A stretch of 64,000 bases of DNA from Marivivens donghaensis (GCF_030410045.1 NZ_JAUFRA010000005.1:124001-188000); one strand, 5' to 3'. Shown: positions 7,491 to 16,098, numbered from the stretch's first letter. Notes: a model not told the origin generated them from the letters alone. Translations and numbers: made by a program.

Positions 7491-8702
7491 TTATGGGGCC
7501 TTGCGTAGCGCCAGCACGGCGTTCAATCCGCCAAAGGCAAAGGCGTTCGTGAGAACCACGTCCACATTCGCCTCGCGCGCCTCATTCGGCACCACGTCGA
7601 GCGCACATTCTGGATCGGGCTCTTCGTAGTTGATCGTCGGCGCGATGATACCATCCTTGAGAGCCATGATACAGGCCAAGAGTTCGACCGCGCCTGTGCC
7701 ACCGATCAAGTGACCGTGCATCGACTTGGTCGAGGACATCATCAGTTTATCCGCATGCGGACCAAATGCATCCGCGACAGCCGCCGATTCCGTTTTGTCG
7801 TTGGCGGCCGTGCCCGTGCCATGCGCGTTGATATAGCCAACCTCGCTCTTGTCGATCCGCGCGTCTCGCATTGCGCCCGTGATCGCACGTCCCGCGCCCT
7901 GCTTTGACGGCATCACGATATCAGAGGCATCCGACGACATCGCAAAGCCGATGACTTCGGCAAGGATGGTCGCCCCGCGTTTACGCGCGTGTTCGTAATC
8001 CTCGAACACGAAAACGCCCGCGCCTTCGCCTTGGACCATGCCGTTGCGATTGGCGCTGAACGGACGGCACCCGTCCTTGGACATGACGCGCAGCCCTTCC
8101 CAGGCTTTCACGCCACCAAAGACCAGCATGGATTCAGAGCCACCCGTCAGCATGACAGGCGCCATGCCCGAACGGATCATCTGGAACGCCTGCCCCATGG
8201 CATGGTTAGACGACGCACAAGCCGTTGCCACGGTAAAGGACGGACCGCGCAGGTTAAATTCGATGGACAGGTGGCTCGTCGCTGCGTTGTTCATAAGCTT
8301 CGGCACGATAAAGGGGTGAACGCGGTTCTTCCCTTCCTCGTAAACCACACGGTAGTTTTCATCCTGCGTCGTCAGACCACCGCCAGAGGTGCCAAGCACA
8401 ACCCCAGACCGATCCGCCAACTCGCCGTGAAATTCCAACCCCGACTGCGCCACAGCCTGACGCGCAGCCAGCAAGGTAAACTGCGTGAACCGATCATAGA
8501 GCGCGATTTGCTGACGGTTGAAATGCGCGTGTTCGTCGTAGTTGCGCACTTGGCCCGCGATTTTCACCATCAGGCGATCAACGTCAGGAATTTCCAGCGG
8601 ACCGATGCCGCAACGCCCTTCGCGCATCGCCTCAAACGTTTGCGCAACATCATGGCCGAGGGCGTTAATCGTCCCCGCACCTGTAATCACAACGCGACGC
8701 AT
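7491..8702 (-). CDS. beta-ketoacyl-ACP synthase (KAS II / FabF family)
   Basis: This 403-residue condensing enzyme elongates an acyl chain with malonyl-ACP. The catalytic Cys162 lies in VATACASSNHA, with His294 (NAHGTGT) and His331 (HGHLIGGTG), and Lys326 in SSTKSMHG, a complete C-H-H set. Length and the C-terminal NAFAFGGLNAVLALRK are typical of FabF. It follows a dedicated acyl carrier protein gene by 5 bp, and an LpxD-type acyltransferase and L,D-transpeptidase lie further upstream on the same strand. It is not in the normal fab cluster, so it is probably a paralogue that serves a special fatty acid (for example for lipid A or another envelope lipid) rather than the housekeeping enzyme. 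Confidence 0.92.
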   Translation of the reverse strand: MRRVVITGAGTINALGHDVAQTFEAMREGRCGIGPLEIPDVDRLMVKIAGQVRNYDEHAHFNRQQIALYDRFTQFTLLAARQAVAQSGLEFHGELADRSGVVLGTSGGGLTTQDENYRVVYEEGKNRVHPFIVPKLMNNAATSHLSIEFNLRGPSFTVATACASSNHAMGQAFQMIRSGMAPVMLTGGSESMLVFGGVKAWEGLRVMSKDGCRPFSANRNGMVQGEGAGVFVFEDYEHARKRGATILAEVIGFAMSSDASDIVMPSKQGAGRAITGAMRDARIDKSEVGYINAHGTGTAANDKTESAAVADAFGPHADKLMMSSTKSMHGHLIGGTGAVELLACIMALKDGIIAPTINYEEPDPECALDVVPNEAREANVDVVLTNAFAFGGLNAVLALRKAP

Positions 8703-8707
8703 TGGCG

Positions 8708-8965
8708 TTATACCTTTTCGGAGACGAGCTTTGAAACAGCGTCAATGATGGCAGAGACGGACGAAATGTCGAAATCGCTCTCGCTCGGGTCATTCGCATT
8801 GAACGGCACAGAGATGTCAAAGGCCTCTTCGATCGCAAAAATGCTCTCCACCAGACCGAGGCTATCAATGCCCAGATCTTCTAGTGTGTGATCCATTTTC
8901 ACATCCGATGGCTCTAGAACGGCCTGTTCGGCAATGATTTCGATGACTTTTTCGCGAATTTCCAT
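8708..8965 (-). CDS. dedicated acyl carrier protein
   Basis: This 85-residue acidic protein has the phosphopantetheine attachment site GIDSLGLVE (Ser35). The helix II region IFAIEEAFDISVPF resembles AcpXL-type carriers used for unusual acyl chains of lipid A more than housekeeping AcpP, and a Ser/Asp-rich insert (NDPSESDFDISS) follows it. The start ATG at 8965 gives the family N-terminus; an in-frame extension of 12 codons looks basic and non-native. It sits 5 bp before the ketoacyl synthase, implying a carrier-synthase pair, and 73 bp after the LpxD-type gene. Substrate assignment is inference. Confidence 0.9.
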   Translation of the reverse strand: MEIREKVIEIIAEQAVLEPSDVKMDHTLEDLGIDSLGLVESIFAIEEAFDISVPFNANDPSESDFDISSVSAIIDAVSKLVSEKV

Positions 8966-9038
8966 GTGTCCTCGCCTCTCTCGGGTATGACCCTTGGGCA
9001 TTTAAAATGATCTAATCACTATGACCGCCGTTTGAAAC

Positions 9039-10106
9039 TTATTTTTGACGGTTTCCCATATCACGTAGGATTCTTGGCAGACGGCGCAAGGATTTATAAA
9101 TCTCAATTTGCTGCGTCATTTGTGTCGCGGGATAGCCCATCATCACACGACCCGCAGGCACATTCGCCAAAACCATCGTCCCAGCCGAAGTTACAACATC
9201 ATCGCCGATTTTGAGGTTGTCACCGACGCCAGTCTGACCGCCCAAAACCACGCGATCCCCGATGACCGTTGATCCAGCCACCGCCGCGTGTCCCGCCATA
9301 AGGCAGTGCTTGCCCATAACCACGTTGTGCCCCAAATGGCAGCCGTTATCGATTTTTGATCCTTCGCCGACAAAGGTCGGGCGGATGGTCCCTGCGTCAA
9401 TGGTGGACCCAACGCCGACCTCAACATCGTCCGAGAGGATCACGCCGCCCAAGGAATGGATACGGTGCTGACGCGGATCGTTCGGAATTTGCGCCTCGGT
9501 ATCGCCCAAGGTCGCACGGGCCCGCTCAACATTCGACTGCTCGGCCATGACAAAGGAAAACCCGTCCGCGCCAATCACAGCGTTTGGATGCAGGATTACG
9601 CGATCACCCAAGGTCACACGCCGCATCACCCGCGACCCATCAAGGAGCACACAGTTTTCACCAACCACAGCACCGGGTGCAACCGTCACATGTGCAGCAA
9701 TTCGGGTGCCTGCGCCGATCACAGCGCCCTTGCCGATCAGAACAAAGGGACCAATCGCAACCCCCTCACCCAAGGTCGCACCCTCTGTAATCGCGGTCGG
9801 GTGAATACCGTCCTCAATATCCCACGGACGGTCGAGCATCTGCGTGAGCTTTGCCATCGCAAGCCGCGCGCGCGGCGCGATGATCGCCGCCTTAAGGCCG
9901 AGCGCCTGCCAGTCGCAACCCGACCAGACCACAGCAACCTGTGCCTGACCCTGCCCAAGCTTTTCCGCATAAGCAGGCGACATCGCCAGTGCGAGGTCGC
10001 GTGGACCAGCCGTTGCAGGCTCTGACGCCGTGTCAATCTCTAGGGACAGATCACCTAAGGCCTCAGCCCCGAGTGCGGTTGCAATCTCTGAAACGGTATA
10101 AGCCAT
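9039..10106 (-). CDS. lpxD: LpxD-type UDP-3-O-acylglucosamine N-acyltransferase
   Basis: The 355-residue protein has the LpxD layout: an N-terminal uridine-binding domain (about residues 1-100), a left-handed parallel beta-helix of hexapeptide repeats (about 105-325, IGxxxxIG-type turns) and a short C-terminal helical tail. The catalytic His region is DNGCHLGHNV (His257/His260). LpxD N-acylates UDP-3-O-acyl-glucosamine using 3-hydroxyacyl-ACP in lipid A synthesis. It is not accompanied by fabZ-lpxA here, as it would be in the usual cluster, but by an ACP and a ketoacyl synthase. It is either the relocated single LpxD or a paralogue acting on acyl groups made by those two; only the whole genome can decide. 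Confidence 0.8.
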   Translation of the reverse strand: MAYTVSEIATALGAEALGDLSLEIDTASEPATAGPRDLALAMSPAYAEKLGQGQAQVAVVWSGCDWQALGLKAAIIAPRARLAMAKLTQMLDRPWDIEDGIHPTAITEGATLGEGVAIGPFVLIGKGAVIGAGTRIAAHVTVAPGAVVGENCVLLDGSRVMRRVTLGDRVILHPNAVIGADGFSFVMAEQSNVERARATLGDTEAQIPNDPRQHRIHSLGGVILSDDVEVGVGSTIDAGTIRPTFVGEGSKIDNGCHLGHNVVMGKHCLMAGHAAVAGSTVIGDRVVLGGQTGVGDNLKIGDDVVTSAGTMVLANVPAGRVMMGYPATQMTQQIEIYKSLRRLPRILRDMGNRQK

Positions 10107-10132
10107 AAGTCCCTCTCAACGTTGAGAAGGAT

Positions 10133-11737
10133 TTACCCCTGAACGCCGCCCGCGGCTACCCCTTCACGTGCCAAAGCATCCCAAATCACTGCGTCACGAC
10201 CGTAAATGTCGCGGCGATACTGCAGTGACCCGTCCACATTGGTAAACGCGGTACGATAATCCAAGTGCACAGGCACTGGCGTTTCTAAATCAACGCGCGT
10301 TTCCTGCCCTGTCCGAAGACGGGACTGGAAGAACTCGACCGGATCAGAGGTCTGACGCGCCAATAGTGCGTAAGCAAAGTCATGCGGATCGTCCAAGCGG
10401 ATGCACCCGTGACTAAAGGCCCGCACTTCGCGTGCGAACAAATTCTGCGCAGGCGTATCGTGCAGATAGATATTGTATCGGTTCGGGAACATGAACTTCA
10501 CCGACCCCAGCGCGTTGCTCGGCCCCGGCGGCTGGCGCATGGAGAACGGGAAGCTGGACGCGGAATATTGGCTAAAGCCATTCGCGCGGTTCACAACCTG
10601 ACCATTGCTCGCCACGACTTGAAGGTGGCTTACTGCCCCCGCATCGGCCTGCAGTCGCGGCAGATATTCGTTCACGATGATCGAGCGCGGTACATACCAG
10701 CTTGGGTTAATCACCATGAACTCCATCAGGTCAGAGAACTCTGGTGACTGACGGTCGTCCGAATTGGCACCGATAACAGATCGGGTTTCAAAGGTGACTA
10801 TATCGTTGTCAATGATCTTGGCGGTGAAGTCCGTGAGGTTCACCCAGATATGCCGATCACCACGCGGGATATTCAGCCAACGCTCCCGTTCCATCGCGAC
10901 GATAACTGACTGAAGGCGGTCCTCAATCGGGCGGTTTAGCTCAACAATCGTCGAGCCACCCGCAACACCATCAGCGGTCAAACCGTTGTATTCCTGAAAC
11001 TTTTGCACCGCAGCCTGAAGAGTTGCGTCATAAGTGGCCGTCACCGACCGCTCCATAAAGCCCATCGCGATCAGACGGTTGCGCAGCGCCACTACAGCCG
11101 CCCCCGTATCACCGGGCCGCAGCGTCGCCTCTGGCACAGTGGCACCCCAGCCACCGCGAGCGATCTGATGCTCTAGCCGCATTTTCGACCGCATCAGCCG
11201 CGCATATTCAGCCGACTGCGGGGCAAGTGACCGCAAATACTGCACCGGATCGGCCGTCAAAAACCCATTCAGGATCTCAATCCGATCATGCACGGGAACT
11301 TCACGTTTGATCGCATCCAGAACACGGTTCGGGTTGAGGATACCTGTCTGCACGTCCCGCGCATAGGTGAGGAACAATTCGCTCAACTCCACTTCCATCG
11401 CGCCTTGTTCGTATGCCGTTTTGGCCGACTGCAAACGGGCGATCAGAGCATTGGGATCGAATTTCTCAGCTGGCAAACCATGGAGCGGCGCATCCGCAAA
11501 CGCACCCAAGAGCGCATTACGGCGGGCCTGCGCAACCTCGTCCGATCCCGTCCAAATGCTCGCGAAATCACGAGCGCGGTAAAACGCGGCAAGTTCGTCG
11601 TCCATCGCAACGGATTCAGCCACGGCTTGACGGAAAGCTGTGACCTGCGCCTGCACAGGCGCAGTTGTGCCCAGAACAAAGGACATCGCGACCACAGCCG
11701 CCAAAGACGAAAACCGAACCGATCTATTCACGCGCAA
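10133..11737 (-). CDS. murein L,D-transpeptidase (YkuD/YcbB type)
   Basis: This 534-residue periplasmic enzyme has a signal peptide (about residues 1-30, ending APVQAQ), an N-terminal helical scaffold domain, a peptidoglycan-binding helix bundle (GDTGAAVVALRNRLIAMG, about 225-290) and a C-terminal YkuD catalytic domain. The active-site motif is SHGCIRLDDP with Cys445, preceded by the His of YLHDTPAQ. It forms 3-3 cross-links in peptidoglycan or attaches proteins to it and is insensitive to most beta-lactams. It is the first gene of the minus-strand block, 26 bp before lpxD, so lipid and wall genes may be coexpressed. A divergent DUF882 peptidase gene also acts on the wall. Confidence 0.9.
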   Translation of the reverse strand: MRVNRSVRFSSLAAVVAMSFVLGTTAPVQAQVTAFRQAVAESVAMDDELAAFYRARDFASIWTGSDEVAQARRNALLGAFADAPLHGLPAEKFDPNALIARLQSAKTAYEQGAMEVELSELFLTYARDVQTGILNPNRVLDAIKREVPVHDRIEILNGFLTADPVQYLRSLAPQSAEYARLMRSKMRLEHQIARGGWGATVPEATLRPGDTGAAVVALRNRLIAMGFMERSVTATYDATLQAAVQKFQEYNGLTADGVAGGSTIVELNRPIEDRLQSVIVAMERERWLNIPRGDRHIWVNLTDFTAKIIDNDIVTFETRSVIGANSDDRQSPEFSDLMEFMVINPSWYVPRSIIVNEYLPRLQADAGAVSHLQVVASNGQVVNRANGFSQYSASSFPFSMRQPPGPSNALGSVKFMFPNRYNIYLHDTPAQNLFAREVRAFSHGCIRLDDPHDFAYALLARQTSDPVEFFQSRLRTGQETRVDLETPVPVHLDYRTAFTNVDGSLQYRRDIYGRDAVIWDALAREGVAAGGVQG

Positions 11738-12052
11738 AGCCCCAAACTAATATTCGCAATTGCCGACCAGAGAGACACGTTGACGGCTCGATAGTCCACT
11801 CACAATTGCGATAATCGGCCACCGGGCTACCAAATGTTGCAGGTCCGCACCGCGAGGGCGACGCATCACGGGCCACCTCAATCGGATTTTGCGCAAATTT
11901 TCGCCTATTTGACCTTTGTTAACGGACGCTAGGGCATTCTTTAGTTGGTTCAGGAATCAGTCTGTGCCATAAAGTTCCTGCATCTGGGGATGAGATGAAA
12001 ACAAAACCTGCACGCCACAGCAGGTGATAGCGACGGGACAGGCGCTTCAACT
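11738..12052. other. 315-bp divergent intergenic region
   Basis: This gap separates two divergent wall-related genes, the L,D-transpeptidase and the DUF882 peptidase. It must hold both promoters. A TTGACC and a GTTAAC (11919-11924, compatible with half a CtrA-type site) lie near the middle, but no promoter pair is convincing. I see no reading frame, RNA fold or repeat in it. Confidence 0.4.
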
Positions 12053-12634
12053 ATGACGACAACGAATACCTCGGGAATTTCTCGTCGCGGTCTCCTTCGT
12101 GCGTTCGCCGCGACCGCTGTAACGGCAGCTCCGGCTTTCACCCCTACATTCGGTCAAGCGGCAGGGTTCCTGCGCGGCGCTGGTGACGTTCGTCGGATTA
12201 AGATGTATTCTGGCCGCACCGGCGAAAAGATCGACATGATCTACTGGATCGAAGGCGACTATATCGCTGAATCGGTCAACCAGATCGTCCACTTCATGCG
12301 CGACTGGCGGAACAACAAAACCATCGCTATCGACACGCGCACCATCGATATCATGGCAGCCTCGCACAACCTGCTCGACGTCACTGAACCCTACATGTTG
12401 CTGTCGGGCTATCGTTCGCCTGAAACCAACGCCATGCTGCGCCGCCAATCATCTGGCGTAGCACGTAACTCACTCCATATGCGCGGTCAAGCTGCTGACC
12501 TCCGTCTAGCAAGCCGCTCTGTCAACCAAATCGCAAGCGCCGCACAATCCTGCAACGCAGGCGGCGTTGGTCGTTATGCGGGCTCGAACTTTGTCCATAT
12601 GGACTGCGGTCAGGTCCGCACTTGGAACGGCTAA
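12053..12634 (+). CDS. DUF882 (YcbK/MepK-like) murein peptidase
   Basis: This 193-residue exported protein begins with a twin-arginine-like signal (SRRGLLRAFA at residues 10-19, followed by an Ala-rich stretch). The mature domain is of the M15-like DUF882 family: SGYRSPETN, then the zinc-site pair in LHMRGQAADLR (His and Asp) and the terminal His in VHMDCG. Relatives such as MepK cleave peptidoglycan cross-links, including the 3-3 bonds made by L,D-transpeptidases. The divergent neighbour is exactly such a transpeptidase, so the two could form a make-and-break pair. It is monocistronic and ends at a clear terminator. Confidence 0.88.
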   Translation: MTTTNTSGISRRGLLRAFAATAVTAAPAFTPTFGQAAGFLRGAGDVRRIKMYSGRTGEKIDMIYWIEGDYIAESVNQIVHFMRDWRNNKTIAIDTRTIDIMAASHNLLDVTEPYMLLSGYRSPETNAMLRRQSSGVARNSLHMRGQAADLRLASRSVNQIASAAQSCNAGGVGRYAGSNFVHMDCGQVRTWNG

Positions 12635-12658
12635 GCGCCATCCAAGAAACGGAAAAAC

Positions 12659-12683
12659 AGGCGCCCTCTCGGGCGCCTTTTTC
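12659..12683. terminator. bidirectional Rho-independent terminator
   Basis: A 7-bp GGCGCCC/GGGCGCC stem with a TCTC loop is followed by five Ts. It lies between the convergent DUF882 gene and the GNAT-like gene. Confidence 0.85.
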
Positions 12684-12685
12684 AT

Positions 12686-13387
12686 TTAGGCCATAACAGT
12701 TTCGGCAGGAATGGTGAGAAGATACCGCAGGTCATCGCGGTTCATCCAACACATATGCGCTACCATCGGATCAGGACGATCCTTCGCATACCAGCTCAGC
12801 GCGGCGGGTTCGGAATGCATGTAGCCTTCGCGTTCACCCAAGCCCTTGAACGCGAGCTTTTTGATAATGAACCCAATCATGTGATCGGGCGACCACGTCA
12901 TCAGCGCCGTTGCCAAAGCAAGCCGAGCCAGAATGCTCGACATGCCTGTGCCGCGATAGGCAGGATCGCTGATCATCCAGACGTCGCCATGATAGGCACA
13001 GGTCCCTGTCATGCGTCGCGCACTCGGTCCGGGGGAATAGAACGAGCGGTCGAAATCAATCGGCAAACCTGCAGGCGGGAAGGCCACGTATTGATCGCGG
13101 AAATAGTCGGCAAGGCTCTGCCCTTCGATCCGCAACAAACGCACCGCTTGGGTGAAGACCAGCCGCCCGTCACGGTCCCATCCGAGGAACCAAAACCCGT
13201 CATCAGGGTGAATCGCGTTAAGGTTTGGGTCAAACGGCACGCCAATCGGCTGCGGTCGATGCGCGGCGATTGTTTCTGCATAGTAATCAAAGTCGGACCC
13301 CGACTCTAACCGAATGCCGTATTTTTCCGCCAAAGTTACAATGGTGGCTACATAAAGCGCACCTTCAAAAGAATCGTGGATGGTCAT
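12686..13387 (-). CDS. GNAT-like acetyltransferase domain protein
   Basis: This 233-residue cytoplasmic protein shows a GNAT-like acetyl-CoA loop at about residues 138-152 (DPAYRGTGMSSILARLAL, with the R-G-x-G turn), preceded by a strand (GDVWMISD) and followed by a GFI-type strand, in the right order for the fold. The N-terminal 90 residues contain DGFWFLGWDRDGRLVFTQAVRLL, also typical of GNAT strands 2-3. No substrate can be read. It lies 74 bp downstream of a winged-helix regulator gene on the same strand and may be cotranscribed with it. LuxI-type synthase was considered, but the conserved LuxI residues are not evident. Confidence 0.55.
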   Translation of the reverse strand: MTIHDSFEGALYVATIVTLAEKYGIRLESGSDFDYYAETIAAHRPQPIGVPFDPNLNAIHPDDGFWFLGWDRDGRLVFTQAVRLLRIEGQSLADYFRDQYVAFPPAGLPIDFDRSFYSPGPSARRMTGTCAYHGDVWMISDPAYRGTGMSSILARLALATALMTWSPDHMIGFIIKKLAFKGLGEREGYMHSEPAALSWYAKDRPDPMVAHMCWMNRDDLRYLLTIPAETVMA

Positions 13388-13461
13388 TGTTCACTCTCCA
13401 AGGCTAATCATCCTTGGAGCCATCTTGTGATCCACGACCGTTAATAAATGGTTTACCAGTA

Positions 13462-14328
13462 TTAACGAATATCCATGAGCAGCTCGCTCGGCATTCGTTC
13501 AATCTCTTCTCTGGGTAGCCCGTCGATGCAGAGGTCATAGGTACGTACCACGACCGACACCAAACCACGGCTCTGATCTGGGAAGCGACACCCCAATAGC
13601 AACCTTTGATAGCTGATCGGCACGGGGGCACCGCCCTTCTCACGCGGAAGTTCTGACACGATGTGATCTAGCCGCACGCCTTCGGTGCGTTTCACTTCCT
13701 CAAACGGCGCGACGAGCAACCGACCGAACCCCTGACCGCCCGGAAGGTCAGCGGATTTCAGGCCGATACTGCTCAGCGCCCAATCGCGCCCGAACCATGA
13801 CGAATATGAGGACTCCGCACCGACCTCCACGCAGATCCATTCCTCGCCCAAACGGCGGAAAATTACGACAGCCGCACGGACCGCCTGAAACTCTGGCGCT
13901 TCAATACGTCCTTGCGAGGCGACCCACGTGTTAAAGCAATTCCGCAACAAGTCAGGCCCACTGTCCCAAATCCGACTGATCGGTTGTTGTTGTAGATGAT
14001 AATAGTGGCCGTTCGTCTTTTCGCTGCGCAATTGATCCAGCCCACGGACCTGCCCCGACTGGTTTTTCATCCACGCATCAGACAGCGCCACGATATCAAG
14101 AGCCCCCTCCAACGCATCACGTCCCGCATCAGTCAAAGCGTATTGTCGGTCGTTGACAGAGAACAGCTCGGTTCCCCTATACTCTTCCAATGCGCGAATG
14201 TGCCGACGGACCGTTTGACGCGTGCTATTCAACCGAGAGACGGTCCGCGAGAGGTTCAATTCCTTTGCCAAAACCGTGAACGAACGGAGCATCTCATAAA
14301 ATAACGCAGCAGTTTTTGGCTCGCCCAT
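13462..14328 (-). CDS. LysR-type winged-helix protein with unrecognised C-terminal domain
   Basis: This protein of about 288 residues has an N-terminal LysR-like helix-turn-helix (AKELNLSRTVSRLNSTRQTV, then RRHIRALEEYRGTELFSVND). From about residue 90 the sequence does not resemble the LysR effector-binding domain: it has no Rossmann-like alternation, and instead has aromatic-rich segments such as EEWICVEVGAESSYSSWFGR. The start at 14328 (MGEPKTAALFYEML) matches a normal LysR N-terminus; 19 more codons are open upstream. It is divergent from the XRE regulator, with inverted repeats in the shared promoter region, and lies upstream of the GNAT-like gene. It is probably a transcription factor with a novel sensor part. 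Confidence 0.7.
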   Translation of the reverse strand: MGEPKTAALFYEMLRSFTVLAKELNLSRTVSRLNSTRQTVRRHIRALEEYRGTELFSVNDRQYALTDAGRDALEGALDIVALSDAWMKNQSGQVRGLDQLRSEKTNGHYYHLQQQPISRIWDSGPDLLRNCFNTWVASQGRIEAPEFQAVRAAVVIFRRLGEEWICVEVGAESSYSSWFGRDWALSSIGLKSADLPGGQGFGRLLVAPFEEVKRTEGVRLDHIVSELPREKGGAPVPISYQRLLLGCRFPDQSRGLVSVVVRTYDLCIDGLPREEIERMPSELLMDIR

Positions 14329-14410
14329 CTCAATGCTCCATAAGAAAATGACATCAAAGCAACGTGTTACGGTCGAATCTTGCACCGCTCAATTTGATGG
14401 GTGATTTATG

Positions 14411-14438
14411 CACCATTGAGTGGTGATAGTTCAACCAC
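14411..14438. promoter_or_regulatory. overlapping inverted repeats, putative operator
   Basis: CACCA-N5-TGGTG (14411-14425) overlaps GTGGT-N9-ACCAC (14420-14438), giving three alternating half-sites in the control region between the divergent winged-helix and XRE genes. This layout suits autoregulation by a dimeric LysR-type protein. Confidence 0.4.
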
Positions 14439-14515
14439 TTTTAGTTGTATTTAACACGTTGAAACATAACCGTTGAGGCGAGATTTTCTCTTGCAGAAGT
14501 TGTAGAGGAAACACC

Positions 14516-14905
14516 ATACCGCATCCTATCGATGATTTTGTAGCCCAGAAAATTCGCAATGCCCGCCTGATGCGCGGTCTAACGCAATCGGGTCTGGCCG
14601 CACAAATCGGGTGTTCGTTCCAACAGTTGCAGAAATACGAAGCCGGCCAAAACCGCGTCTCCGCCAGCCGTCTTTATCAGATCGCAACCGCACTGGACGT
14701 ATCGCCGGGTTACTTCTTTGAAGGCGTCGATGACCGTGTTCATTCGGACGAGATTGACACGACCACATCGCGTATCTTGTTTGCACTCGCTCGTGTAGAG
14801 AGCCCACAGATCAAAGAAACACTTTGCCGCATGGTTCAAGCCATTGCGAAAACAGAAGAAATGGACGGCGATTACGATGCGCCAACCTATGCAAAAACGG
14901 CCTGA
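14516..14905 (+). CDS. XRE-family transcriptional regulator with apparent ATA start codon
   Basis: This regulator of about 129 residues has a Cro/C1-type helix-turn-helix (LTQSGLAAQIGCSFQQLQKYE, residues about 23-43) and a C-terminal helical tail, as in a common alphaproteobacterial XRE group. Homologues as I remember them begin MxHPID, and here the frame encodes PHPIDDFVAQKIRNARLMRG upstream of the only ATG (14570), which lies inside helix 1 of the domain. The open frame has no ATG, GTG or TTG between the upstream stop at 14474 and 14570. An AGAGGA ribosome-binding site ends 6 bp before an ATA at 14516, making ATA the best-placed start. A truncated product from 14570 is the alternative. It is divergent from the winged-helix gene. 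Confidence 0.75.
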   Translation: MPHPIDDFVAQKIRNARLMRGLTQSGLAAQIGCSFQQLQKYEAGQNRVSASRLYQIATALDVSPGYFFEGVDDRVHSDEIDTTTSRILFALARVESPQIKETLCRMVQAIAKTEEMDGDYDAPTYAKTA

Positions 14906-14985
14906 ACTAAGTCGTTTTCTCGCTAAATAAAGTCACGGTTGCGCCGTTGAACCCTTTGTAGGTGAAAACAGGCAAGGCAACCGTG

Positions 14986-16098
14986 ATGACTTTAATCCCC
15001 CCAAAGTGGCCATTGATGATCCGTACTGCGGTGTTCAGTGTAGTTTTGAACACCGTTTTTGGGTCTATTGTAGGGTTCACCTATCCCTACTGGTCCAATG
15101 CCCTCGGCAACCCTGCCCTTACCATCTCGCTGATCTGGGTCGGCGGAAGCATCCTGACGGCTTATATTCTGCTTCGTTGGTCCCGCAGCAGCATTCGCCC
15201 GCTTGCCAACCTCTATCGCGCTGTTCGCAAAATGGCCGATGAAAAAGACCTTAGTGTTCAGTTGCCCGAAGCCCCGACTGGCGACCTTTCCCGCACCACC
15301 ACTGCGATCACCGATTTGATCAACTTGATCCGAAGCGTGATCACCGACGTGACCAAAGAAATCGATATCGCTGACAACGCAGCTGAGACGATCTACAACA
15401 GCACCCATAACCTCCACCAAAACGCCGAACGGCAGTCCAGCACGGTCGAACAATTGTCCTCCTCGATCGAGGAAACCGCATCCATGGTGCGGTCAAATGC
15501 GAAATCGGCGAGCACAGCAAACGACCTCGCGCGGCGCACCGCGACCATTGCTAACGACGGCCAGTCGCAGGTTGAAAACATGGTAATGGCCATGGACGAG
15601 ATCGACAAATCGTCCCGCGCCATCATTCAGATCATCAAAGTGATCGACGAAATCGCATTTCAAACCAACCTCCTCGCGCTCAACGCTGCGGTCGAAGCTG
15701 CACGCGCGGGACAACATGGTCGTGGTTTTGCGGTCGTGGCCCAAGAGGTCCGCAACCTCGCTGCACGCTCGTCCAAGGCAGCGGGTGAGACGTCACGTTT
15801 GATCGAAACATCGCGTCAGCAAGTCGAAATTGGCGTGACGACATCGGCAACGACCCGCGAAACGTTTGAGAAAATCGCGGGCGAAATCACCACCGTTGCT
15901 GAACGCATCGAAGAGATCACCCTCGCTAGTTCTGAACAGACTCGTGCGGTGGATCAGATCAATATGGCGATGAGTGAAATCCAGAAACTCACGCTCGAAA
16001 ATCAACAGCAGGCCGAAACGCTGGCGTCTGGGGCAACATGTATGCGCAGCAGCACCCAGCGCATTAGCGGCTCTGCTCGCTCGTTGAAAACCGCATAA
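14986..16098 (+). CDS. methyl-accepting chemotaxis protein lacking a periplasmic sensor
   Basis: This chemoreceptor of about 370 residues has two N-terminal transmembrane helices (about residues 12-35 and 45-63) separated by only about ten residues. A short HAMP-like stretch and coiled coil follow, then the conserved signalling tip DEIAFQTNLLALNAAVEAAR, which contacts CheA/CheW. With almost no periplasmic loop there is no external ligand-binding domain, so it must sense membrane or cytoplasmic state or work with a partner. The start could also be a GTG at 14962. No che genes are in the window. It lies just after the XRE gene on the same strand. Confidence 0.9.
   Translation: MTLIPPKWPLMIRTAVFSVVLNTVFGSIVGFTYPYWSNALGNPALTISLIWVGGSILTAYILLRWSRSSIRPLANLYRAVRKMADEKDLSVQLPEAPTGDLSRTTTAITDLINLIRSVITDVTKEIDIADNAAETIYNSTHNLHQNAERQSSTVEQLSSSIEETASMVRSNAKSASTANDLARRTATIANDGQSQVENMVMAMDEIDKSSRAIIQIIKVIDEIAFQTNLLALNAAVEAARAGQHGRGFAVVAQEVRNLAARSSKAAGETSRLIETSRQQVEIGVTTSATTRETFEKIAGEITTVAERIEEITLASSEQTRAVDQINMAMSEIQKLTLENQQQAETLASGATCMRSSTQRISGSARSLKTA

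Noticed and set aside
12686..13387. LuxI-type autoinducer synthase
   Set aside because: The conserved LuxI Arg/Trp/Asp residues are not in place, and the acetyl-CoA loop of a GNAT protein is.
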